Positions 1 through 5,675 of a stretch of DNA of 6,967 bases are shown here, in pieces. The stretch's first letter is position 1. Each line of letters starts with the position of its first letter. Both the position numbers and the translations under genes were made by a program. The DNA is from Verrucomicrobiota bacterium (GTDB lineage: Bacteria; Verrucomicrobiota; Verrucomicrobiia; Limisphaerales; JADLHS01), in contig JANYBF010000030.1 in NCBI GenBank assembly GCA_025360895.1, positions 1 to 6,967 of the forward strand, in the 5' to 3' direction. The notes beneath the pieces were generated by a model that did no database searches, was not told where the DNA came from, and saw only the letters and a list, made by a program, of their open reading frames with translations.

Positions 1-2
1 GG

Positions 3-131
3 CGGGTTTATGGCTTTGCGCTGACCGGTTACCGCTGCGCAATAGATTCCCCGGAACGCTTAGCGGAAGCGCGGACGGCCCAGGCGGAGGGACGTTGCCG
101 TGCCGTCCCAATCCAGATTCGGGCGATTTGA
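3..131 (+). CDS. Possible 3' end of an upstream gene (partial, unrecognised)
   Basis: The third forward frame is open from the left edge of the window to a TGA at 129-131, giving 42 residues that begin RVYGFALTGYRC and end VPIQIRAI. About 60 percent of the codons end in G or C, which fits coding but proves nothing at this length. The stop lies 9 bases before the ATG of the glycosyltransferase, spacing typical of genes in one operon. I recognise no family. A second forward frame is also open here, to about position 260, but it would overlap the glycosyltransferase deeply. The call rests only on the open frame and the spacing, so it may be chance. Confidence 0.35.
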   Translation, partial: RVYGFALTGYRCAIDSPERLAEARTAQAEGRCRAVPIQIRAI

Positions 132-140
132 TTGGCCCCC

Positions 141-1118
141 ATGAATTTGCCGACGCTTTCCATCATCATCCCCAACTACAACCACGGGCAGTACCTGCCG
201 GTGGCCGTGGGCGCCATTCTCAAGCAGTCCGCTCAGCCGCTCGAAGTCATCATCATTGACGATGGCTCCACCGACGACAGCGCTGAGATTATTCAAGCGC
301 TGGCGCGGCAGCACCCGGTCATCAAGTTCCACCGCAACGAGAAAAACGAAGGGGTATGTTTTACGGTCAATCGGGGGATTGATCTGGCTCAAGGTGAATA
401 TGTTTTCCTTTCGGGAGCTGACGACGAAATTCTGCCCGGCTTCCTTGAGAAATCATTGCGAGTTCTGGTTCAGCATCCCGAAGCCGGGCTGAGTTGCACC
501 ATCGGTGACTGGCGGGAGGAAGCCACGGGCCTGAACTGGCACATGGGGGTGGGCATGACGGACACCCCTGCGTATTTGCCCCCGCAACGGATGGTGGAAC
601 TGGAGCAGAAGGGACGGCTTTTCATTCCCGGCCATACGACCATCTTGAAACGGGCGGCGCTGATCGAGGCGGGAAAACTTATTCCGGAATTGAAGCTTAC
701 CGTTGACTGGTTCATCGCTTATGTCATCGGCTACCGTTACGGTCTTTGTGTGGTGCCGGAACCGCTGGCGGTCTTCAAAATCCTGCCTCAATCCTATTAC
801 CAACGGGTACGGCAAGATGCCAAGGCTTACCGGGAGGTACTGGCCAGCCTGCTGGATTTGTTGAACCAGCCGAAGTATCAGGACGTAGCCGAAAGGATCC
901 GGGAAGGCGGTTCGCTGTACATTTTTGGCTGGCCCATGTTGCAAGTCCTGCGGAGCCGACCAGCCAACCGACGCTTTCTCACGCCGAATTTTCTCCGCAA
1001 ATGCCTCTGGCATTGCACCAAGTTGATCTTGAAAAAGGTTGCCCCCGCCTTCGTGGGCAACCTCTATTTTCGTCTTGCGGGTTACCGCGCTGCCACAGTC
1101 AAGCCGATTGCCAAGTAG
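141..1118 (+). CDS. Family 2 glycosyltransferase (GT-A fold)
   Basis: This 325-residue protein should transfer a sugar from a nucleotide-sugar donor to an acceptor such as a lipid-linked or surface glycan, on the cytoplasmic side. The N-terminus shows the classic GT2 start, LSIIIPNYNHGQYL (about residues 6-19). It is followed by the donor-binding DDGSTD at 40-45 and an ADDE acidic cluster at 93-96 that fits the metal-binding DXD position. A later TVDW at 187-190 could supply the catalytic acid region. The protein is soluble, with a basic C-terminal tail (KCLWHCTKLILKK) that might touch the membrane. A TTG at 132 in the same frame would add three residues. I chose the ATG at 141 because TTG is a poorer start and the GT2 beta strand begins right after it. 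No clear Shine-Dalgarno sequence precedes either start. The donor and acceptor cannot be read from the sequence. Confidence 0.93.
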   Translation: MNLPTLSIIIPNYNHGQYLPVAVGAILKQSAQPLEVIIIDDGSTDDSAEIIQALARQHPVIKFHRNEKNEGVCFTVNRGIDLAQGEYVFLSGADDEILPGFLEKSLRVLVQHPEAGLSCTIGDWREEATGLNWHMGVGMTDTPAYLPPQRMVELEQKGRLFIPGHTTILKRAALIEAGKLIPELKLTVDWFIAYVIGYRYGLCVVPEPLAVFKILPQSYYQRVRQDAKAYREVLASLLDLLNQPKYQDVAERIREGGSLYIFGWPMLQVLRSRPANRRFLTPNFLRKCLWHCTKLILKKVAPAFVGNLYFRLAGYRAATVKPIAK

Positions 1119-1124
1119 GCGCCG

Positions 1125-1160
1125 CCGTAAGGAGGTTTCAACCTGTCCTCCAGAAGACGG
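1125..1160 (+). terminator. Weak stem-loop after the glycosyltransferase gene
   Basis: Seven bases past the glycosyltransferase stop, GGAGG (1131-1135) can pair with CCTCC (1147-1151). An outer CCGT (1125-1128) can pair with ACGG (1157-1160) across a small internal loop. There is no T-tract after it (TAAAAGTTGAGG follows), so it is at best a weak or factor-assisted end of transcription. The rest of the 161-base gap between the two converging genes (1119-1279) shows nothing else I can support. Confidence 0.25.
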
Positions 1161-1279
1161 TAAAAGTTGAGGAGTAATCGGATTGCATACACCTCAAAGT
1201 CCAACCGGAGGCAGCCCAGTTAACGGGGAGTTCTTTTGCAGCATTCCGCTGTTTTCTTTTCGACTCCCACTGGTATCGG

Positions 1280-2182
1280 CTACTCTGGTTTCGCAAGGCG
1301 GGAGTAAGCACGGCGATTGGTGAAGGCGTGCTTTCGGTTAAAGCGCGATGATCGCAAACTCTCCAGCGTTCGCGCCAGCTTCGGAACATTCTCGATCAGC
1401 GCCCGCTGCAGCCGTTGCTGCGGTTGCAGGGCAGGGGGGCTCTGCGAAGGAGCGCTGCCTTGCGTGGCGCTTGCCGCCCAAGCCGAGGCGTAATCACTTT
1501 GCTGCGGAGTTGTCCGGAACAGCGGTACGATTTCCATCCGCTTTGCCCAGACAAAAAGCACCACGGGCGCCGCGTTGATGAGGGTGACGCGGGCGCGGAT
1601 CGCCTCCGGATCCGTCACCGCAAACCAGCGCCGCCGCACGCCGTACTCCACGGCCACGCAATGCTGGATTTGGAAACCGTTCGCCGGGGAAAGAACGCGA
1701 AAAAACAGCTCCGGACTGAACTGGTAGAACCCGTGGCCAAAATAATTATTGGCCGGTGTTTGGGCGAAGAAATGCCCGCCGAGTTTGACCATTTCCAGAC
1801 AGTTGCGGATGGCCATCGGAAAGTTGAAGACATGCTCCAGCGTGCCAATATCGCAAACGACGTCGTGGGCCTCGTGCCAGGCCGTGGGGACGGGCTGGTT
1901 CATGTCATGGACGCGTGTGGCGCCTTCAAAATCGCTCGCATCAATCGTGGCCAGGTCTTTGGCGCCGAGCATTTCCCAGAACGGCTCGGCGTAGCGGGGG
2001 TAGGCCTCGGGAAAAAGCTTGGGAAAATCCTTTGGCAAAAGTCCAAATTCCTTCAGTAGTCCCCGGGTTTCTTTGTTGCCTAAGAAGCAATGCTGCCGTC
2101 CCAGCGTGACGCACCGGTCAAACGACGCCTTCTCCCGGCGGCGCGCGAGCAGGAACCTGGCAGTTTCAATATCAATGCCCAT
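1280..2182 (-). CDS. SAM-dependent methyltransferase-like protein with degenerate motif I
   Basis: With the ATG at 2180-2182 this is a 300-residue protein starting MGIDIETARFLLARR. The second half of a class I methyltransferase fold can be followed. An IDASDFEGATRVHDMN block (residues 80-95) fits the end of strand 2 and the motif II acidic position. DVVCDIGTLEHVFN (107-120) is a motif IV-like strand with the following 'EHV' helix. MVKLGGHFFAQTPANN (about 131-146) is the motif post-IV strand. The usual glycine-rich loop (DxGxGxG) ahead of strand 2 is not visible; only EMLGAKDLATID stands there. Activity is therefore plausible but not shown. The C-terminal 60 residues are rich in Q, S, A and R and look unstructured. 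An ATG at 2198-2200 would add six residues (MPGGKS). The frame is open to 2404, but that stretch runs through an intergenic repeat and should not be counted as protein. It converges on the glycosyltransferase, and its substrate is unknown. Confidence 0.8.
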   Translation of the reverse strand: MGIDIETARFLLARRREKASFDRCVTLGRQHCFLGNKETRGLLKEFGLLPKDFPKLFPEAYPRYAEPFWEMLGAKDLATIDASDFEGATRVHDMNQPVPTAWHEAHDVVCDIGTLEHVFNFPMAIRNCLEMVKLGGHFFAQTPANNYFGHGFYQFSPELFFRVLSPANGFQIQHCVAVEYGVRRRWFAVTDPEAIRARVTLINAAPVVLFVWAKRMEIVPLFRTTPQQSDYASAWAASATQGSAPSQSPPALQPQQRLQRALIENVPKLARTLESLRSSRFNRKHAFTNRRAYSRLAKPE

Positions 2183-2315
2183 GGATTTGCCGCCCGGCAT
2201 TTTTACAGATGCGCTGGCGGAGTTGCGCGCAGAGATTATGGGACGGCCTCGGATTGTAAAGCCGTTCTCTGGGGGTGAGAATTCTCCTGGGTGACATCCG
2301 CGCACTGCCCTTGAT

Positions 2316-2365
2316 TGTCTCGGAGGGACAAAACCCGAATAGCCGTGGGCGGTTTGCCCACGGGG
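2316..2365 (+). repeat. Palindromic repeat unit A
   Basis: A small hairpin, TGTCTC-GGA-GGGACA (2316-2330, one T-G wobble), is followed by a 6-base spacer, the octamer GAATAGCC (2337-2344), and a strong hairpin whose stem CCGTGGGC / GCCCACGG (2343-2350 and 2356-2363) pairs over 8 bases around the loop GGTTT. The same order and spacing recur on the other strand in unit B. This shows it is a defined element and not random GC-rich sequence. It resembles REP-type palindromic elements in size and placement; the family name is not known to me. Confidence 0.65.
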
Positions 2366-2384
2366 CCGAGCCAAAACACATTCG

Positions 2385-2397
2385 ACCCCGCAGGGGT
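2385..2397. repeat. Central hairpin of the palindromic repeat cluster
   Basis: ACCCC (2385-2389) pairs perfectly with GGGGT (2393-2397) around the loop GCA. The heptamer CACATTC stands on each side in the same orientation, at 2377-2383 and 2400-2406. The hairpin lies between the two inverted units A and B and looks like the pivot of the whole cluster. Confidence 0.55.
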
Positions 2398-2416
2398 AGC
2401 ACATTCCTTGAACATC

Positions 2417-2466
2417 CCATCGTGGGTTTGCACCCAGGGCTATTCATATTTGACCGTTTCGCGGTC
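2417..2466 (-). repeat. Palindromic repeat unit B (inverted copy of unit A)
   Basis: Read on the minus strand from 2466, it begins with the hairpin GACCG-CGAAA-CGGTC (2466-2452). A 6-base spacer AAATAT, the octamer GAATAGCC (2445-2438), and a second hairpin TGGGT-GCAA-ACCCA (2436-2423) followed by CGATGG come next. Order, spacer lengths and the GAATAGCC core match unit A exactly, while the first hairpin has different bases that still pair. That pattern points to selection on the folded form. Confidence 0.65.
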
Positions 2467-2522
2467 TGAAATGCGGGGGCGGTGTCTCAAAGATTCGTCC
2501 AAGGTTACGCGGGCGTTTCGTT

Positions 2523-2553
2523 TTGACTGGTGTCTCACCATTCCCGATTTAAT
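2523..2553 (+). promoter_or_regulatory. Candidate sigma-70-type promoter for the membrane protein gene
   Basis: TTGACT (2523-2528) matches the -35 consensus at five of six bases, and TTTAAT (2548-2553) matches the -10 at five of six. The spacing is 19 bases, slightly long. Transcription would begin near 2560 and leave a leader of about 20 bases before the ATG at 2580. One copy of the direct repeat GGTGTCTCA (2529-2537) lies between the two boxes, where a bound regulator could block the promoter. Confidence 0.4.
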
Positions 2554-2579
2554 ATCACGCCCAAGAAAATCAGTTCGCC

Positions 2580-5255
2580 ATGAGCAAAATGAGCCAGAAA
2601 GTTCCTGTAGACACCAAACCACCGTCCGGGCGTTCCGCCGGTTTGGCGGGCTTCGTCGGAATACTTTGCGTCGTCCTTGGGTTGTTGTTTTTGCGCAGCT
2701 TTGGTCCATCGTGGGTTGTCTTCGCCAATGATGGTCCGCTGGGAGCGATGGTGGCCGAACGCGCGCAAGTCCCGGAAGCTTTCACGGGGAGTTGGGCGGA
2801 TTTGAACGGTTACGGGTCGCGAGATCCCGGGGCTTTGCCAAATTTCACCTCCGCGTTGCTGTGGGTCTTGGGCCCTCTGGGTTTCGCCAAGTTCTACGCC
2901 CCCATCACCCTGTTGTTTCTGGGTATCTGTGCCTGGTTTCTTTGCCGTCAACTTGGGCTGGGAAACCTGGCGGCGACCCTGGGCGGACTGGCGGCTGCGC
3001 TTTGTTCGGATTTTTTTGGCGTCGCTTGTTGGGGGGTCGGCACCCAGGCAATCTGTTTTGGGCTCAACTATCTCGCGCTGGCAATTGTCGTCAGTCCCAA
3101 TCCCTTGCGCGCTTGGCTCCGCTATCCCCTCGCCGGTCTGGCGGTGGGCATGGGGGTCATGGAAGCGTTCGACATTGGCGCCATTTTCAGTGTGGTAACC
3201 GCCGTTTGCGTCGTGGTTCATGCCTTGGTGATCGGGGATAATCGATTGAAGGATTTGTTGCTTGGGATTGGGCGGGTCGTGGTCATTGGCCTGTTTGCAG
3301 CTTTGGTTGCCGGGGCGGCCCTTTCGAGCTTGATTGGAACTCAAATTCAGGGCGTGGTTGGAACGGAGCAAGATCAACGCACCAAGCAGGAACGCTGGGA
3401 CTGGGCCACCCAATGGAGTTTCCCCAAAAGCGAGGCGCTGGGGATCGTGGTGCCGGGCCTGTTCGGATTCCGGATGGACACCCCGGACGGTGGAAACTAT
3501 TGGGGTAAAGGCGGTCGCGATCCGGCTTGGGATCGTTTTTTCGCCTCCGGAAAGCAGGGGCCGCCGCCACGGGGATTCATGCGCTATGGCGGCGGTGGCA
3601 GTTACACAGGCGTGCTGCTAACTTTGGTGGCGCTCTGGGCGGTGTTCCAATCCCTGCGCAAAGCGGATTCCGTTTTCTCGCTGGCGCAACGCAAGTTTAT
3701 CTGGTTCTTGACCGGCGTGATAGGGGTTTCGCTGCTCCTGAGTTTTGGTCGGTTTGCACCGTTCTACCAATTCTTCTACGCGTTGCCCTATGCCTCGACG
3801 ATTCGGAATCCAGGAAAATTCGTGCACGTTTTCCAGTGGGCGTGGTTGATCATCTTCGCCTACGGCGTCTATGGCTTGAGTCGCCGGTATTTGGAGTCGC
3901 CGGCCGTCGTGACTCGTGACTTGATGTCCCAGTTGCAGGCATGGTGGGCTAAGGTATCGCCGTTCGATCGGAGGTGGACGATCGGTTCGGCACTGGCGTT
4001 GGGGGCCAGCCTCCTCGCGTGGCTCCTTTATACATCCGGCCGCGGTCGGCTGGTGAATTATCTGCAGGAGGTTCAGTTCGACGAGACGATGGCCAATGGC
4101 ATCGCCACTTTCAGTGCCCGGCAGGTGGGCTGGTTTGTCCTGCTGCTGGCGCTTGCGCTTGGACTGTTCACGGTGATGCTCAGTGGCTACTTCAACGGAC
4201 GCCGGGCGCGGATGGGCGCGGTCCTGCTCGGGCTGCTGCTGGTGGTGGATCTGGCGTGGGTGGATACCCGGTGGGTGGTGACCTACAACTGGAAGGAGAA
4301 ATACCTGGAGGCGGCGGATAATCCGGTGATCGATTTTCTCCGGCAGAGGCCCTATACGCAGCGTGTCGCCGTCATCCCCGAATGGCTCGCGCGAGGCGTC
4401 GGCGCCCCGCCACAACTCATCGGAGCGCAAGAGATGGTTGCGCAGATTTATGGCATCGAATGGATGCAGCACCTCTTTCAATACAACAACATTCAATCGT
4501 TGGATATTGTCCAAATGCCGCGGGTGCCGACCGATATTGCCGCTTTTGAGGGAGCGTTACAGTTCGATGGCAATCCACAGAATGTGTCGCGCGTCTCACG
4601 TCGCTGGGAACTCACCAACACCCGTTACTTGCTGGGCGCAGCGGGGTTGCTGAATGCGGTCAAGCTCCTCGATCCCGAACAGCAACGGTTCCAGCCGGTG
4701 ATGAACTTTGAATTCTATAAGGACCGGCCTGACGGTCCGATCCTGACGCGCACGAATGCGACCGGGCCCTTTGCCCTCTTCGAGTTTACCGGGGCGTTAC
4801 CACGCGCCAAGCTTTACGCGAACTGGCAGGTCAGCCCCAACGATGCGGCCACGCTGAAGGAATTGGCGGCCAAGGAATTTGATCCGGCGAAGACTGTCCT
4901 CGTGGCGGAGAATTTGCCACCACCGGACCCAGCCAGCGCCACCAACGCAATTGCGGCCCCGGTGGAGTTTGTCAGCTATGCGCCCAAACACATCGTGCTT
5001 AAAGCGCAAACTACGGTGACGGCCGTGCTGCTGCTGAACGACAAACATGATCCCAACTGGCAGGTCAGCGTGGACGGCCAGTCCGCCGCTTTGTTGCGCT
5101 GCAATTATCTGATGCGTGGGGTGCAGATACCCAAAGGGGAACACCGGATCGAATTTCATTTCCGGCCACCGATTAACAGTCTTTACGTGAGCCTTGCGGC
5201 CATTGTTCTGGGCGGAGTGCTGTTGGTCGCCGCGTGTTTTGTGAAGCGCGATTAG
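2580..5255 (+). CDS. YfhO-like polytopic membrane protein, probable GT-C type transferase
   Basis: An 891-residue integral membrane protein. Hydrophobic segments lie near residues 22-40, 98-120, 128-148, 153-171, 181-200, 201-217, 229-252, 342-360, 374-390, 415-433, 466-484, 516-536, 545-560 and 866-887. After the first helix comes a loop with FANDGPLG (48-55), an acidic position like those used by GT-C transferases. Residues about 565-865 form a large non-membrane domain, probably outside the membrane. It ends in LLLNDKHDPNWQVSVDG (817-833) and NYLMRGVQIPKGEH (842-855), which is the C-terminal signature I associate with the YfhO family, followed by the last helix. FYALPYASTIRNPGKFVHVF (399-418) fits that family's conserved central stretch. 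Some YfhO relatives glycosylate envelope polymers using lipid-linked sugars; that role here is inference. The start at 2580 has only a distant AAGA as ribosome-binding site. The gene stands alone between a divergent methyltransferase and a convergent PUR gene. Confidence 0.75.
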   Translation: MSKMSQKVPVDTKPPSGRSAGLAGFVGILCVVLGLLFLRSFGPSWVVFANDGPLGAMVAERAQVPEAFTGSWADLNGYGSRDPGALPNFTSALLWVLGPLGFAKFYAPITLLFLGICAWFLCRQLGLGNLAATLGGLAAALCSDFFGVACWGVGTQAICFGLNYLALAIVVSPNPLRAWLRYPLAGLAVGMGVMEAFDIGAIFSVVTAVCVVVHALVIGDNRLKDLLLGIGRVVVIGLFAALVAGAALSSLIGTQIQGVVGTEQDQRTKQERWDWATQWSFPKSEALGIVVPGLFGFRMDTPDGGNYWGKGGRDPAWDRFFASGKQGPPPRGFMRYGGGGSYTGVLLTLVALWAVFQSLRKADSVFSLAQRKFIWFLTGVIGVSLLLSFGRFAPFYQFFYALPYASTIRNPGKFVHVFQWAWLIIFAYGVYGLSRRYLESPAVVTRDLMSQLQAWWAKVSPFDRRWTIGSALALGASLLAWLLYTSGRGRLVNYLQEVQFDETMANGIATFSARQVGWFVLLLALALGLFTVMLSGYFNGRRARMGAVLLGLLLVVDLAWVDTRWVVTYNWKEKYLEAADNPVIDFLRQRPYTQRVAVIPEWLARGVGAPPQLIGAQEMVAQIYGIEWMQHLFQYNNIQSLDIVQMPRVPTDIAAFEGALQFDGNPQNVSRVSRRWELTNTRYLLGAAGLLNAVKLLDPEQQRFQPVMNFEFYKDRPDGPILTRTNATGPFALFEFTGALPRAKLYANWQVSPNDAATLKELAAKEFDPAKTVLVAENLPPPDPASATNAIAAPVEFVSYAPKHIVLKAQTTVTAVLLLNDKHDPNWQVSVDGQSAALLRCNYLMRGVQIPKGEHRIEFHFRPPINSLYVSLAAIVLGGVLLVAACFVKRD

Positions 5256-5272
5256 GTCGTTTAAACCAACAA

Positions 5273-5310
5273 CCCCCAGCGAGCGCCTGGTTTCAGGGTG
5301 CGCCGGGGGG
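5273..5310 (-). terminator. Possible terminator between converging genes
   Basis: In the 66-base gap between the ends of the membrane protein and PUR genes, CCCCC (5273-5277) can pair with the G-run at 5305-5310. An inner CCTG-GTTT-CAGG hairpin (5286-5297) sits inside, with unpaired bases between. On the minus strand the structure is followed by TTGTTGGTTT, a fair T-rich tail, so it would mainly serve the PUR gene. On the plus strand no T-tract follows. Confidence 0.35.
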
Positions 5311-5321
5311 CATCCAGTCCT

Positions 5322-5603
5322 TTAATGTTTCGGAGGAATTTCCGCCGAGGCCTTGACCATCGCGTCGAGAATTTTTTTGAAGTCTTCCAAGCCGGGGGCA
5401 GGAATGATGACGGTGTCGCGCCGGCCGCCGACGTCTTCGGTGATGCGGAGGAATCTCCCGCGCGGGTTTTCCTTGAGCGTGAAATGGAACGTCTTGCGCT
5501 CGATCTGGATGATTTCGGATTTGAGGGTGTCCTCGGCGACCGGCGGCTTGGGTGAACCATAAGGCCGCTGGCCGTAAGGTGACGGACGTTCGTTGGAGAT
5601 CAT
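5322..5603 (-). CDS. PUR-domain DNA/RNA-binding protein (DUF3276 family)
   Basis: A 93-residue protein made of a proline- and glycine-rich, probably disordered N-terminus (1-25) and one PUR repeat (about 27-83). The repeat contains SEIIQIERKTFHFTLKENPRGRFLRITEDVGGRRDTVIIPA followed by the helix GLEDFKKILDAMVK, that is, a curved beta sheet plus helix. Bacterial PUR proteins, such as the one in Borrelia, bind single-stranded nucleic acid and dimerise through this fold. A role in RNA or DNA binding and gene regulation is known for the family and inferred here. The KENPRGR and GGRRDT basic stretches are the likely binding surface. The ATG at 5601-5603 is the first start in its frame after an upstream stop, so the start is firm. 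GGGA six bases upstream is the only Shine-Dalgarno-like match. A short ORF overlaps the start by ATGA. Confidence 0.9.
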   Translation of the reverse strand: MISNERPSPYGQRPYGSPKPPVAEDTLKSEIIQIERKTFHFTLKENPRGRFLRITEDVGGRRDTVIIPAPGLEDFKKILDAMVKASAEIPPKH

Positions 5604-5623
5604 ATCGTTCCCATGAAAGACAT
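5600..5623 (-). CDS. Tiny leader ORF overlapping the PUR gene start
   Basis: An ATG at 5621-5623 opens an eight-codon frame (MSFMGTI then TGA). Its stop shares two bases with the PUR start codon in an ATGA overlap, the arrangement used for translational coupling. GAGA lies about six bases ahead of this ATG and is as good a ribosome-binding site as that of the PUR gene itself. Frames this short arise often by chance, so the call depends on conservation of the overlap in relatives, which I cannot see. Confidence 0.2.
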   Translation of the reverse strand: MSFMGTI

Positions 5624-5675
5624 TTAAATCTCGATTACCAGTTACGCATACAAGTTTGACGACAATCAGGGTTTG

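Larger units (their letters stand above)
2183..2579. other. Divergent intergenic region with palindromic repeats and promoters
   Basis: This gap of nearly 400 bases separates the starts of the minus-strand methyltransferase and the plus-strand membrane protein, so it should hold both promoters. From the left it contains a possible promoter for the methyltransferase: TTTACA (complement of 2255-2260) and CATAAT (complement of 2235-2240), only 14 bases apart, which is shorter than usual. Next come a perfect 10-base palindrome GAGAATTCTC (2277-2286), the palindromic repeat cluster (2316-2466), a 9-base direct repeat GGTGTCTCA (2481-2489 and 2529-2537), and a candidate promoter just ahead of the membrane protein. 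Short open frames in this stretch overlap the hairpins and lack any recognisable protein signal. Confidence 0.7.

Noticed and set aside
132..140. TTG start for the glycosyltransferase
   Set aside because: It adds only three residues (MAP), is a rare start codon with no better ribosome-binding site, and follows directly on a TGA; the ATG at 141 fits the GT2 N-terminus.
453..1013. Minus-strand open frame of 186 codons opposite the glycosyltransferase
   Set aside because: The plus-strand frame has clear GT2 motifs; this one has none.
1415..2059. Plus-strand open frame of 214 codons opposite the methyltransferase gene
   Set aside because: No recognisable motif, whereas the minus strand shows methyltransferase-like blocks in order.
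2277..2286. Palindrome GAGAATTCTC as an operator
   Set aside because: A single 10-base palindrome with no second copy or clear promoter alignment; noted in the intergenic entry but too little to call a site.
2316..2466. CRISPR array
   Set aside because: The repeats are inverted hairpin units with only two copies, no regular direct repeats or unique spacers of constant length, and no cas gene nearby.
2535..3413. Long minus-strand open frame (292 codons) opposite the membrane protein gene
   Set aside because: Its translation is rich in Q, R, P and N with no domain or hydrophobic core, while the plus strand encodes continuous membrane helices. It is an antisense shadow of GC-rich codons.
3618..4514. 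Second long minus-strand open frame (298 codons) inside the membrane protein gene
   Set aside because: Same reason: highly charged, repetitive composition and full overlap with a well-supported gene.
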